NCBI GenBank assembly: GCA_037951165.1 | Contig: JBBDHG010000028.1 | Coordinates: 7,683,001 to 7,747,000, forward strand | Origin: Lophius americanus | Taxonomy: Eukaryota; Chordata; Actinopteri; Lophiiformes; Lophiidae | Reading direction: 5' to 3' | DNA: 64,000 nucleotides | Part shown: positions 1 to 10,690 of the stretch, one piece after another | How positions within the stretch are numbered: the first letter of the stretch is position 1 | Layout of the letters: the number at the start of each line of letters is the position of its first letter | The notes under the pieces: generated by a model | Databases searched by the model: none | What the model saw: the letters and a program-made list of their open reading frames with translations, nothing else | Told to the model about the DNA's origin: nothing | Program-made: the position numbers and the translations under genes

Positions 1-65
1 CCCCGAAAACTCAATTTTACAAGCAATCCCCATGGTTGAATTGTTCAAATTAAATCTGAGGTGAT

Positions 66-190
66 TATTAAAATAATCTTTATTTCATTTATCCCATCTT
101 ACACTGTACATCGTTGTGAAAGGTATCACTGCAATTGACCCATTCCCGAGGAGCAGTGGGTGGCCCCTGTGAAGCCCCCCGGGGAACTTT
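66..190 (-). mobile_element. 5'-truncated tRNA-derived SINE fragment, diverged
   Basis: Read on the minus strand, this stretch matches the 3' half of the SINE at 10,438-10,683: the CCCGGGG..GGGCCACCCACTGCTCC block, GGGTCAATTGCAGTG, then the TGTAC..AATAAAGATT end. It lacks the tRNA-like head. It sits inside family A copy 1, so it inserted after that copy. Confidence 0.6.
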
Positions 191-588
191 TTATGGTAAA
201 ATATATTTAATCCTTGAGTCGATTCATATGCTCCAAATTCTAACCAAATCAGACCAATGGTTGAGAAATTACAGCCCCAATACTTTTGGATATATTAAAG
301 TGAAGGCTCTCCCATAGTGTCTGAAATATACAACCGACCTCTCTTCCTCACATTAAAGTCTATATGGGCTTAAAAATTTGAAATGATCCGTGAAATTCAA
401 AAAAAAAGTTCCAGTAAAATATGGTATTTACAAGATAGATGGAGTTGATCGATAATCATTCAATTTTGGCTTAATCGGACAGCGATTAAGAAATGCTGAG
501 TCAAAGACATTTCAATCGGATTAGACAGAGAATGAAGAAAAGATGAAAGATGTATTACTAGCAAAGATGTGTGATAATTCATCTATTA

Positions 589-748
589 GAAAGTCTCTGG
601 GGCTCAGACTCTTTTGGGGAGATTGAGCTTTAAGGGTCTCTGCCCTGAGCAATGTCATAAAATATCACCTCCACCAGACTACCTTTGGAGTCTGGTGGTG
701 GTGACTGATGACTCTGCTGAGACTGATAAATGATGATGATGATGGATC
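589..748 (+). repeat. Family B repeat, copy 1
   Basis: An unidentified repeat of about 160 bp with two other copies here: 1,483-1,634 (opposite strand) and 55,019-55,131 (same strand). The shared core is CTCTGCTGAGACTGAT, preceded by a TTTGGAGTCTGG..GGTGG block. Positions 671-680 and 689-698 form a 10-bp perfect stem (CCACCAGACT/AGTCTGGTGG). It ends in a short GAT microsatellite (about 731-745). No coding potential is visible. Confidence 0.6.
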
Positions 749-1482
749 TGCTAGCTCTCAGTGTAGATGGGAAGGTGTAAAACCAGCAGAAAGCAAGAAC
801 TAGATGAATGGAGAGAGACAAATTTAAAGACGGCTACTGATGGGCTAAGCATGCAGGACTGACAGTGTTTGGAAGGATGACGCTACCTGGGCGCAGCTGA
901 TATCCATTGATGCTCCAAATGGTGGAGCATAGTTGAGAATGAGCACGTGCAAAAGAGGAGGACAATAGAGGCTTCTGCATTACTGCAGTGCCAGTCTTTG
1001 AGAAAATAGTCTCTATCTGAACTTTCAATAGATCTCCATTTGGACATAAAAATCCCATTAGTGTTGGAAATTCATAACTGACCCTTACTAAAATCACTCA
1101 AGTTACTGAGTTCTATGGCGTATGCAAGGGTTATTGAGTTGTCGTGTTAACATGAAGGATCTGTGGACGCGGTCGCAATCAGGATTTCATAAATACCTGA
1201 AAAGTCAGGGGATATTAATTAAATAATAGTCCGACTGCTTCTATTAGTGTCTTATAGAGCTGCTGAGTTGTTCCCACTAGATACTTTTTTCTAATCATCA
1301 ATTTGATCTTTTTGTGTCAATTCTCATTCTCTCTGATCATGGTAGTATTTAACGTTTTAATTACAAGCAACTGGACAAATGCCACTGAAAATATTTCTCA
1401 AAGTGAAGATCTATCGAGGGTTAAGTCAGGAAAATCATGTTGTCATGACCCTCAATCTCTCGATCCCCACTCAGTTCTCAAA

Positions 1483-1634
1483 GATCCATCAGCTTCATCA
1501 TTCATCAGTCTCAGCAGAGCAATCAGCTTCCGCCACCAATGTCCAGACTCAAAGGGGTGGTATACCTTCTTCTGCTCAAGTCAGATACTCTTCAATCACC
1601 ATCTCCCTGAAGAGTCTGAGCTCAAAGGACTTTC
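1483..1634 (-). repeat. Family B repeat, copy 2, inverted
   Basis: The reverse complement aligns with 589-748 along its length, from GAAAGTC at one end to the GATGGATC end at the other, with small indels. With copy 1 it makes an inverted pair about 735 bp apart. Open frames over this stretch are not shared with the other copies, so they are not treated as genes. Confidence 0.6.
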
Positions 1635-1645
1635 TGTTGGACTAG

Positions 1646-2264
1646 TTATGACATAACTTCCGTTGGAATAAGCATTCATTGTATCTCCATTATCGTCTTT
1701 CCTGATTGAAATGTCTTATAAACCAACTGAAAATATCAATTTATTTCTGTAAGGTGGGTCATAATCCAATTGGCCATGAATAGAATCCTGTAATTGGTTA
1801 GTTATATAGTTATATGATTTTAAATTCACTGTCTGCAGTGGATAATGACATAACCTTCACATAATGACTTTGTTTTGTGATTGTCCTCCCAAATTACTGT
1901 TTTGTGTTAAAACATGATCAATATTGTACTCAAAAATAGAGTTCTACAAAACCTAAAGGATACCACTTGAACTACTATTCTATCACAGTCAAGGCATGGG
2001 CTGTCTGTGACATTATGACATGACCTCAATGGTAAGGTTTTTATGAATAGCAGCTCAACTTACTTTAGCATGCAGAGGAAGGAAGTGAATGAGGGTGAAG
2101 TTTGGGGTTAATTGGTGGGTTTTGACCTCCATGGGTCAAATCAACTCTTACTTTGTCTCTCTTATGGGGAGAAAGGAAAAAGGACTTTACTGCAAGCACT
2201 TGAATTGGATGCTCACCAAAAAAACTGACCTGGGGATGGAGCTGGAGTTGTTGGTGGAGGTTTC
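1646..2264. other. Unassigned stretch
   Basis: AT-rich sequence with no recognisable coding, RNA or repeat signature. The frame opening at 2,089 runs out of phase into the LINE tail downstream and is not convincing. Confidence 0.4.
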
Positions 2265-2560
2265 AAAGTGGAGGTTGCAGAGGATGCTAATAAGTATAAC
2301 GGACAATACATCTCATCCCTGGTGGTAGACGGAGACCATCGAGGACCAACACAGAACCCTACTGGAAGTCTTTTCTACCAGTGACCATGAGACTGTATAA
2401 CCACTCCCCCTTAAGCAGGAAGGCAACATGAAACACAGGACGCTAGTATTTTTTACAAAAAAAAAAAATGTATGGACCTTCTGACAATAATATTTTTACA
2501 TTCTTGGAATGTAATTTTTGTATGAAGTTGAAGGAAACAACATTTTAATAAAAATTTAAG
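2265..2560 (+). pseudogene. LINE ORF2 C-terminal end and 3' UTR fragment
   Basis: One frame ends RTNTEPYWKSFLPVTMRLYN, then a few residues and a stop near 2,429. 'SFLPVTMRLYN' resembles the extreme C-terminus of fish L2/CR1/Rex-type LINE reverse transcriptases, just before the 3' UTR. A DNTSHP-like piece in another frame at about 2,300 fits the preceding RT segment, so a frameshift is likely. AATAAA-like signals follow near 2,548. The fragment is heavily 5'-truncated, as LINE copies usually are. The family assignment comes from memory of the motif and is moderate. Confidence 0.5.
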
Positions 2561-2689
2561 GTTTGACTCAAATAATAACTAACTTGAGAGAAACTAATGA
2601 ACTGTCTCTTTGCCTATCTTTGTCATGGTTGATATGTGATCGGTGAAGAGATGAGGTTTTTGCTTGAACAGATGGTCCCATGAATGGCC

Positions 2690-3410
2690 TGTTTGCTTTT
2701 TTTTTTGTTGCCGTTCAAATTAGTCTGAAAATGCGTCAGTGCATGGCCCTAAACTGACCAGCATGCGCAAAAGAGCAAGAACAAAGACGGCACAAATGCA
2801 AATGCAAATAGAAGCCATTCAATTCAAGTTTGAACAATAAAATAAAGTGTGCGTGGTTTTGTCAATGTGTCAGTGTGGACATTTCAACAAGCAGGACAAA
2901 TGCTGGAGCCCCTTTATGCATACAGCTGCATAATTCACCTCAAAAGTCAGCTTTAAGTAGATAATTGTCGCATATTTGTAGGAGTGGACACACTCAACAT
3001 ATTGGCCTTTAATGGATGTGACTGTGTGTGCGGGTTCTAAAATCAATGTGCATATCTTTAGTTTTAGATAAATTTAACTTTAAGATTAGACTCCTCACAC
3101 CGTTTCACAAAGTCATCCATGACTGGACCGTTGCCAGCATCAGTTTATCTCAAAAGTATTTTCAGTGATGTTTATAGTGTTTATATTGATACAGAAGATG
3201 ACGTCAAAGTCCCATGAATTCAGATCGGACTGTTCAGACTGCATTACAAAAAATCTGACCAGTGTCTGATCATGAACACATATTGTAGATGCCCAAATCA
3301 GAACTGGGAAAGTTTAGATTAGATTTGAGCTGTTCACACTGCCATGGAGATGTCACATATGAGCAAAAAATCTGACATGGGCCACCCCTGCTGCCACCTG
3401 GAGTCTTAGG
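2690..3410. mobile_element. Possible decayed non-autonomous DNA transposon
   Basis: The two flanks resemble a dispersed teleost repeat: 'GCCGTTCAAATTAGTCTGAA..ATGCG' near 2,712 and '..GACTGTTCAGACTGCATTAC..AAATCTGACATGGGCCAC' near 3,225-3,392. The right flank has repeated CTGAC/TCAGA words. No clear terminal inverted repeat or target duplication could be set, so limits and class are approximate. Confidence 0.35.
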
Positions 3411-5824
3411 ACTGGCTTCATGGTGGGAAGTAACTAGAGCAAGAGTTTGTTAGCTTTCTTTGTGAAGCTAACCTTAACCTGTGCTAGAGTCAAATTGTGT
3501 TAGCCAACAGGCAATTTAGAGTGTGGCTCTCAGGATTTAAAGTCATAAGCCTATCAGGAATACTTAGTTCTGACCTGGGAGTGGAACTCGAGACATTGAA
3601 GCAGGTGTATTGCTTCTTTTCCATGACTAAGAGGAAGCTGGAGTTCCTCCTGGAGTTTATTATTTGGGTTATTTTTAAATAGCACTATAAGTAAACCTAC
3701 ATTACAATTTTGGCTAATAGTTTTTCAATAATAAGCTAGCCATCAAAGTTACATAATTTGTTTTCTGTGGTGCTGGACAATTAATTTTGAAATTATACGG
3801 GGACTGCATGCGAAGACAGTGTGGGCCTGATTTCATCATATCAAAGCAGACCTAGACCAAAGCTCGGTTTGGAAATCAAATAACTGATTCAATATATTCT
3901 TGGTTATAGATTGACATTTTGGAATTAATAAAGAGATTAAATTGCTGGGTTCCACACTCAAGAAACATTTGTAAAAGTTAATGAGTACAAAGATCAGATC
4001 TTGGACAAGTAACTATATTATTTTAGGTGAAATCCAATGTAGTATATTACATTAATATTAGTTTGTAGATTAGTTGCCAGTTTGGCAACTTGTTTTATAC
4101 TGCTTATTTTATGTGTTCCAAAAGAATCAACATTGACTTCACTGACGATGGAGCACATTATCTTGGAGAACATGGCTGCTCAAAGATGCAGAAGCTCTTA
4201 TTACAGCTCATCAATGTCTTGGTGAGCGTAGAAGTGTGAGTGGATGGTGGACGTTAGTCAGTGAGTCTTTGACACATTGCCATATTTACATTACATGTAC
4301 AAAAACTTTAAACTAAAACACTCGCTCTTTTTCCAGATACAAATCTACGTTCTTAAATAAAAAGATTCAGATTATTTTGGCATCACAAATGTATTGCCAA
4401 TCGTATACTATAACTTCCCTTGGATGTTTGTTTAACAGTAGGCCTGATAGCTGTTGACAAGATTGACTCTGCCGTTTGAACAGTTTAACACAAACAAAAT
4501 TAAATATACATCATGACAAATAATTCTGGAGTGAACCTGTGTATTGCAATAGTGGCCCAAGCTAACATCTTACATTTAGCATCTCTACCAATACAGGGAA
4601 CAAGCGGAGCTGCACGCAAATCTTGTCACCCCGGGACATATATACTTCTAAAAAAACAATCTTCTTGGCTTTTCATTTTCCTCTTAAACTATCACTCAAA
4701 TTGTTAAAACAAACTATAGATATCAACTACATTAAATCTTGTCAGAGGTCGGCACCTTACTAACCTGTATTTCAGGAAATGATGTGTCTAACAAACCTGG
4801 TATAAAACCTGATATTTTCATAGAAAAATAAAGACTTCTTAAATAAATATATATAGATACGACCTATTAAGACATCAAACCTATTGATTACATTCAAAAA
4901 ATATTGATCACATATTAGTGGGCATCCGTCGCAGAGTGTTTCAGCTAACAAAAAAAAAAAAAGCTGCACTCAATGGATTGGAAGATGAGTTAGAAACGAG
5001 GGGCCTGAACATTAATTAGTAAAATGCTATTAACTTAATGGTGCATATTTAGTAGCAAACAATTAACTTCACGATGATCAAGCATAATAATTTATTATTA
5101 TTTATTGTGCAGAATTATAAACAGCAGATGTTAGAATTTGACATATTCATTTTTCACCTTTATGAGCATAACATCATTAGATGATAATTTGATAAAATAA
5201 AAAAAAGAACATTATAATCAAGTTTTTTAAAATATATTTCATCATCTTCATGGTTAATTTTTGTTATTACAGTAAAGCTGCTTGACGTGCAGTAAACTGT
5301 GGCCTATGAGCTTTAAGCTGCACTCAGAGCTCTGCTATGTGTTTAATTTAAATGCATGGCCGTATCACTCTGTGCTAGATTGCATTAAAGACACATTTTG
5401 AAGCTTCACGAGTGCCGCTTGGTGACAACTGAAGGGACACCAATCATCGGAGGTCCATCCTGGGGCCGCCGCAAATGAAAATTTCTGATCTGATTAACAT
5501 CAAAAGCACTATTAAAAGATAAGCTGAAAAGAAACCAGACATGATGGGAATGCAAAACACCAAAGCAATAACAATTAGGTATCCCCACTCTTAGGATAAT
5601 GGATTCATGGCGTTGTAACAGATTTAAGGACTGAATGACTTGTAAGAATTCATGTAACTACAAGCTCATTCCATTTTCATTTTAGCAAGGGTCGAAAGGC
5701 TAGGAGTTCCGCCTTTGCTGCAGAATAGTGAATACATTGTAACCATTTACCTCCGTTTTTGCCAACTGTATGTAGTTCTCCCAGTAGAGTACTTGAGTCC
5801 GTTTGAAGGGCAGGAACATGTAAA
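3411..5824. other. Unassigned AT-rich stretch
   Basis: No repeat family or gene recognised. A poly-A run lies at about 4,950-4,963. A 45-codon frame from an ATG near 4,110 runs through a splice-donor-like TTG|GTGAGC at about 4,225; it matches nothing I recognise and is discussed only as a weak observation. Confidence 0.35.
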
Positions 5825-6136
5825 ATAAAGACTGCAAAGGTTTATCCACAGAAGTCCACAATCCCCTGCATTGTATAAACACCCTCCCATATTGAACCCT
5901 TCAAATTGAATGTGAAGTTATGTCAAGAACAGTGTCCCCTTGTGTGTTAAATATGACTTACAGGATAGATCTCCTGAGTCAATTCACATGTACAAAGTCG
6001 GAAAAAAAATAGACCAACAATTTTGAGGTTGTGGCTGAAAAACGGAGTTATTTGCAAAAAGCTCCCTCGTGTCAGAATTATAAAACTGTTATCTCACAAA
6101 ATCAATCCAGTTCTTGCTCCCTCTAAGGTCAATGGG

Positions 6137-6198
6137 TGTTTGAAATGTTTTAGAGATTAAGTTCCGGTGTTTAAAATGTTTTAGAGATTAAGTTCCCC
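6137..6198. repeat. 31-bp tandem duplication
   Basis: Two adjacent units share TGTTT(G/A)AAATGTTTTAGAG and then ATTAAGTTCC. It lies inside family A copy 2 and is absent from the other copies, so it is private to this copy. Confidence 0.8.
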
Positions 6199-6386
6199 TG
6201 TAGTGTCGGAATATACAACCAAACTTTCCCAATCTAAACCCGGTGCTTCCTCGCACTGAGGTCCATGTAAGTATACAAATAGAAAATGATCAATGAAATA
6301 TTTTTTGAGTTATGTCCGTAAAAACGTTTTACGTAAAAAACAGTTCCCCGCTAGTGAGTGAAATATGAACCACTAAACTAAAATAC

Positions 6387-6820
6387 TAGTAAGAACTTTC
6401 ATTGGGGCAGGGCTTGGACCCAGGTGCAGAGACTGGACAGTGGGGGCAGAGCAGGTGCAGTTAAAGTACTTATTTGTCAAATTAAGGCACGAAGAAAAAT
6501 AGGGGAGCAAACAGAAATGCACGAAAATGCTAGAAAATAACTTGCGTGGAAAAACACTGGGAATGGCTTGGGTGAGTGATGACATGTGGAAACAATGAAC
6601 TGGCAAGGAAGGAAATGTGAAGACAGACTATATACACTGATTTAAGGAGACAATGAGACACAGCTGGGAGGGAAACACAGGTGAACATAATGACCAATCA
6701 CACAAGATGAAAACAATGACAGGACAGACAGAGAGGGAAAAGGAACACAGACCAAAATGACGGAACTTCAAAATAAAATAATACTACATAATAATACTAA
6801 ATAAACACAAAGTCATGACA
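6387..6820 (-). mobile_element. Solo LTR, Ty3/gypsy-like, flanked by AATAC
   Basis: On the minus strand the element starts TGTCATGACTTTGTGTTTAT and ends near ..CACCTGGGTCC..GAAAGTTCTTACTA, about 434 bp. The direct repeat AATAC flanks it at 6,382-6,386 and 6,821-6,825; the match extends to AATACTA, so the exact edge may shift by two bases. A TATATAGTC promoter-like box and an AAATAA signal near the end fit an LTR. There is no internal gag-pol sequence, so it is a solo LTR left by recombination. The start and the TGCACCTGGGTCC end resemble fish gypsy LTRs; that is recalled, not searched. The terminal CA appears mutated to TA. Confidence 0.75.
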
Positions 6821-6975
6821 AATACTATATGTACAAGATAAATCTCTCAGAATTGATTGATTTCCATCAAATTTGGACTAAATTAAATCAATTGTTTGGA
6901 AGATATATCGGAAAAATAGTTTTTTTTATAAAAGAACACAAAAAGCTTTTGTGAGTAAAATTTGAACTTTTACAG

Positions 6976-7779
6976 TATTCACAATGAATACAAAATAGAA
7001 GGAAAATAGAAAATAAAATTTAGTGACTCCTTTTATTTATTCATACATTCATAGTGTATGAACGTTGTTTTTACTTTATTACTATGTATATTTCTTTTTG
7101 TAACAATTTCGATGTTGTTGTCTTTGTCAGGTCACTCTAAGAAAAAACATTTTTTTAACTGAGAATATCATCTGGTTAGAGGAACGATGTGATAAAAGTA
7201 ATACATCCACAAGAATATTTGACATACATAAACTCACAAACTAAAGTAGCTCAAGGTTTGCATGGAGAGAATGACACAAGGACATTGAGTTTGCGTCCAA
7301 CTCAGCATTCCATCAATTCCATGTTCTCAGTCTTTGGCCATCCGTGCACTGTTCCAGTAGCCCGCTTCCCATCAGAACTGCAAGCACATGAGTTCTAATT
7401 TGAAAAGAAAATATCCTTGAGCAAATAAATCTATTGTGTGATCAAAAACTGTTTCTATGTGTGTTAATATCAACACAGAAACCCAATACCAATGCCTCTG
7501 CTCAGGTTAGTAATTAGTAATTTCTCGTCACATAAATCTCTTCTCTATGTGCTCACATAAACCTAAAAACTCTCTCATGTTTAATGGCTGGTGAACAAGA
7601 TTCACCATGCTACCAGGTACTTTGATGATAGGCAGAAACTATTGATAAATATCTATCTTTTATTTTATATTTCATATCCTTATAAATTTCTGGGACGACT
7701 TCATTAAATTACTGGACTAAATACTTAATTTAATTTGATTGTTTTTGTTGGTGCAAAAGTTTTCTGCTGCCTCAAGAAT
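6976..7779. other. Unassigned AT-rich stretch
   Basis: Nothing recognisable beyond simple AT-rich sequence. The 69-codon frame at 7,189 shows no family resemblance. Confidence 0.4.
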
Positions 7780-8140
7780 AAAAAGGAAAAAAAGTTCCAC
7801 ATAGTGAATATAGTATGAACTATTAGAATATACTCAAGGTAGATCTCCTTGAGTCGAGCCATGTGCACCAAATTTAAACTAAATCAGACCAACAGTTGAG
7901 AAATTATGGCACGAACACCTTTGGCAATAAAGCTCACCTTCGTGTTGGAACTTTACAACCGACCTTTTCCAACATCAATCCATTTCCTCCTTGCACTTAG
8001 AGCTATTGGGGTATAAAATTTGGAAATGGTCCATTAAATAGTTTTTGAGTTATCCTTTAAAATGAAGGACGTGCAGATTCGATCACGATTCAATAATATC
8101 TCTGACTTTCCAGGGAATATCATTTCTTAGCTAATGCTGA
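7780..8140 (+). repeat. Family A repeat, copy 3 (one unit plus tail)
   Basis: Contains one unit (ATGAACTATTAGAAT, then GATCTCCTTGAGTCGA and GACCAACAGTTGAGAAATTA, then the ACAACCGACCTTTTCC block) and the tail with 'CGATTCAATAATATCTC..TTTCCAGGGAATAT'. The head is missing. Confidence 0.75.
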
Positions 8141-10429
8141 TTAGATTCCCTGGTTTGCCAGTTTGCAATAATTTTATCAATATTAAGGTGATCCCTTGTG
8201 CGAAAAGTGGTTGAGTGAAGGACATAGAGTGCATCAGCCAGGATCGGCTGTGCTCATCTCAGTACAGATTGCTCATAGATAGACTGAAGTAGATGGTGGT
8301 CTTTCCTTCATATGACGATCAACAACGTCTGAATAAGACAGGCTAGCAAGGATTTATAAACAAATAAAAATGACTATGGCTTGGCTTGAGCCAGTAGGAA
8401 AGCAGATAGCTCAAGTTGTTTCAATATCCAGTAGATGGCCGAGGCTTGTGGATAAACCTTCCAGCTAACATATGTCTGCATGGAATCCGTGGTGCATGTG
8501 CATTAGCATAGTTATATTCTTCATTTGAATAAACATGTCATATGGAGCAAAAGCTTCAAAGAGGAGGCAGAGCTTTGAAGGTGTCACTGGAAGCTTCAAA
8601 GAGGAACACGCACCTCTCCCAATGGGCTGAAAGCCCATGAGCGTATAATGAGAGATTTTGTGGGGGGGATATCTTGAGAAAGCCCCTCTAAGTTCCACCT
8701 GTGTTTTTCTTATTGCTTTCTCTGTATTGACATAATGAGAGTCCAAACTGATCCCCCAGTTTAATTATTTCATCAGCTTTCATAAAAAAAAAAAATGGCT
8801 TTAGTCAATGAGCTACAGAGATCCAACTTGGACTACATATATTTAAGAAAACGGCAGGTATTTGCTTTAAATCTTGGGTGTCAATTGACAAAGAGACTAA
8901 CCCTATGAAGGATTTCCAAATGTTTTATATATAAAAAAACGCTGCTGTACTTCATTTGATCTCTTACCAGCCAAATAGTGAGCCCACTGCTAAGTCTAAA
9001 CTTCATACTGTTTTATAATCTTCTTTTGTCTTCTCAATTAGCAACATCCATATCTGTTGTTAACCTCATGTTGGAATGATCAAATGACATGCCTTGTTTA
9101 GTATTATTTCCATTCATCCAAATGATAAGACCTTTTTGTTTTACCGGACCTGGGAACCCATCTTTGTAAAACTAGGGATGGCTAAAGCTCATTGGATGAA
9201 ATCAGGCTTGCTAGACCTGACCTTGAAGTAGGATACAGAGCTTTTGTGATTACCGACTGTATGGATAAGGTTCACATCTAACTGGGAGAACTTGTTTGTG
9301 CATATTTTAATTGTATCTGTTTTGTAAAAGTTCCTACGGAGCCCCTGTTGTCCATCGAGAAAAAGTTTCAATGCCATGTGCATCGAATGATTTCTGCTGA
9401 TGATGATCCTATACCTACGAGCAAAAGCTGTTACAATATGATTCTGTAACCTATTTTCTCTATATATGGCATAAGCATATGCTCATGCTTCCGTGTATTG
9501 CTTAGTAAATTTTAGGTGCTCTTATTTTGAAGGATCAGAGCGGAAGTATGTTGTTGTTGGCATTGTATTTGGTACTTTTTTTTTGTTGAGGAAAACATGA
9601 TTTCCGGAAATAAAGTAGAGAAAATTAAGTTGAAAATCAGCCTTTACAGCATTTTGTTTTTTAAGAAAAAGGATTAAAAAGGAAACGGTGCGGTTGAGGA
9701 GGGTTCGCAGTATAAGGTGCTTAGTCTTTAGTCTTAGTCTTTACTCCGTTTTCATATTTGTCTGCACAAAAACTCCTGAATATGCATGAGATCCATCTCC
9801 CATGCAGGTTAATATGCTTACAGAACAACAGCTTAATATCTCGAGTACGCTCCAAGATTACAGTTATGATTCATCAATTGCACAATGTGAGAGCGTTGGC
9901 GTAATGTGATTGAGCATTTTGAGATATGTTGAATTCTTGATGATATTATATTCAATCAGTGTTGGTATGATTAGCAGGTTGTCAGTGCTTTGAAAATTAG
10001 GTTTTAATGGGGGAGTTTGGTGGAGCGGTAAACATGTGAGCGAGAGAATATATATGTGATTGATCTGAAAAAAGTAATGACTCTCCATTATGTGGAGTAA
10101 AATCTAATCTTCTTTCAAAGTTAGGCACTTTATCTTTGATTTCATGTTTCTGTGTGTGTCAGTTATCGCTGCTGATCATGTTAGCTGAGATGGATGCATC
10201 TCAGTGCTTGTTTTTGCACTGACAGGCTTTCATGGGGGATAAAACACTTCAGAAAATTGTCCTTGGCCATTCAGTCCCTCTGATGTGCCACCTAACCCCT
10301 CCTCTGTTTGTTTACAAAAAATTTAAGACATGAATGAGCCTTATTAGTCAAAAAAGTTGAGGGGTGCTTTGAGAGAATGTACTTCCACAAGATGATACTT
10401 GAGCGTAAAAGCTCGTCTTATCCTTTGGG
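8141..10429. other. Unassigned stretch with a small direct repeat
   Basis: No gene or transposon recognised. The 15-mer AAGCTTCAAAGAGGA occurs at 8,551-8,565 and 8,591-8,605, with an inverted relative between (AGCTTTGAAG, 8,571). The frame on the minus strand across it looks accidental. Confidence 0.35.
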
Positions 10430-10437
10430 TTATATAC

Positions 10438-10683
10438 GGGGCGGCACTGGCTCAGTGGGTAGAGCAGCCGTCTCCCAATCAGAAGATAGGAAGGTAGCCG
10501 GTTCGAATCCCACCAGGGTCTACTTGTCGTAGGGTCCTTGAGCAAGACCCTGAATCCTTAGCTCCCCGGGCGCTCCACAAGGGGCTGCCCACTGCTCCCT
10601 CAGGGATGGGTCAAATGCAGAGAAGTAATTTCACTATGTTGTACTGTATGACTATGTGACTAATAAAGGATTCTTTCTTTCTT
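10438..10683 (+). mobile_element. Full-length tRNA-derived SINE with target duplication
   Basis: The 5' part is tRNA-like, with an A box TGGCTCAGTGG at 10,448-10,458 and a perfect B box GGTTCGAATCC at 10,500-10,510. A tRNA-unrelated body follows, ending AATAAAGGATTC and a (TTCTTTC) tail at 10,671-10,683. TTATAT flanks both ends (10,430-10,435 and 10,682-10,687), a likely target-site duplication. Pol III transcription from the internal A and B boxes is expected from the family. It would be mobilised by a LINE; the partner is not known. Two 5'-truncated relatives lie at 66-190 and 21,183-21,284. Confidence 0.88.
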
Positions 10684-10690
10684 ATATGAA

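Larger units (their letters stand above)
1..1210 (+). repeat. Family A repeat, copy 1, interrupted
   Basis: The window opens inside a copy of the hairpin-ended family A repeat. Head and unit sequence runs over 1-61 and 195-500, and the tail with its 'ACCTGAAAAGTCAGGGGATAT' hairpin-like end lies at about 1,115-1,205. The middle (about 501-1,110) is foreign and holds a family B copy. A truncated SINE interrupts the head at 62-190. Non-coding. Family A is defined here by comparing copies within the window, not from a database. Confidence 0.7.
5825..6975 (+). repeat. Family A repeat, copy 2, split by a solo LTR
   Basis: Head (..GACTGCAAAGGTTTATCC.. at about 5,825), then unit sequence to 6,386, then continuing at 6,821 to about 6,975 after a nested solo LTR. 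Joining 6,386 to 6,826 restores the normal family order of the AAATATGAACC..ACTAAAAT block followed by the ATATGTACAAGATAAATCTC block. A 31-bp tandem duplication lies at about 6,137-6,198. Non-coding. Confidence 0.75.
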
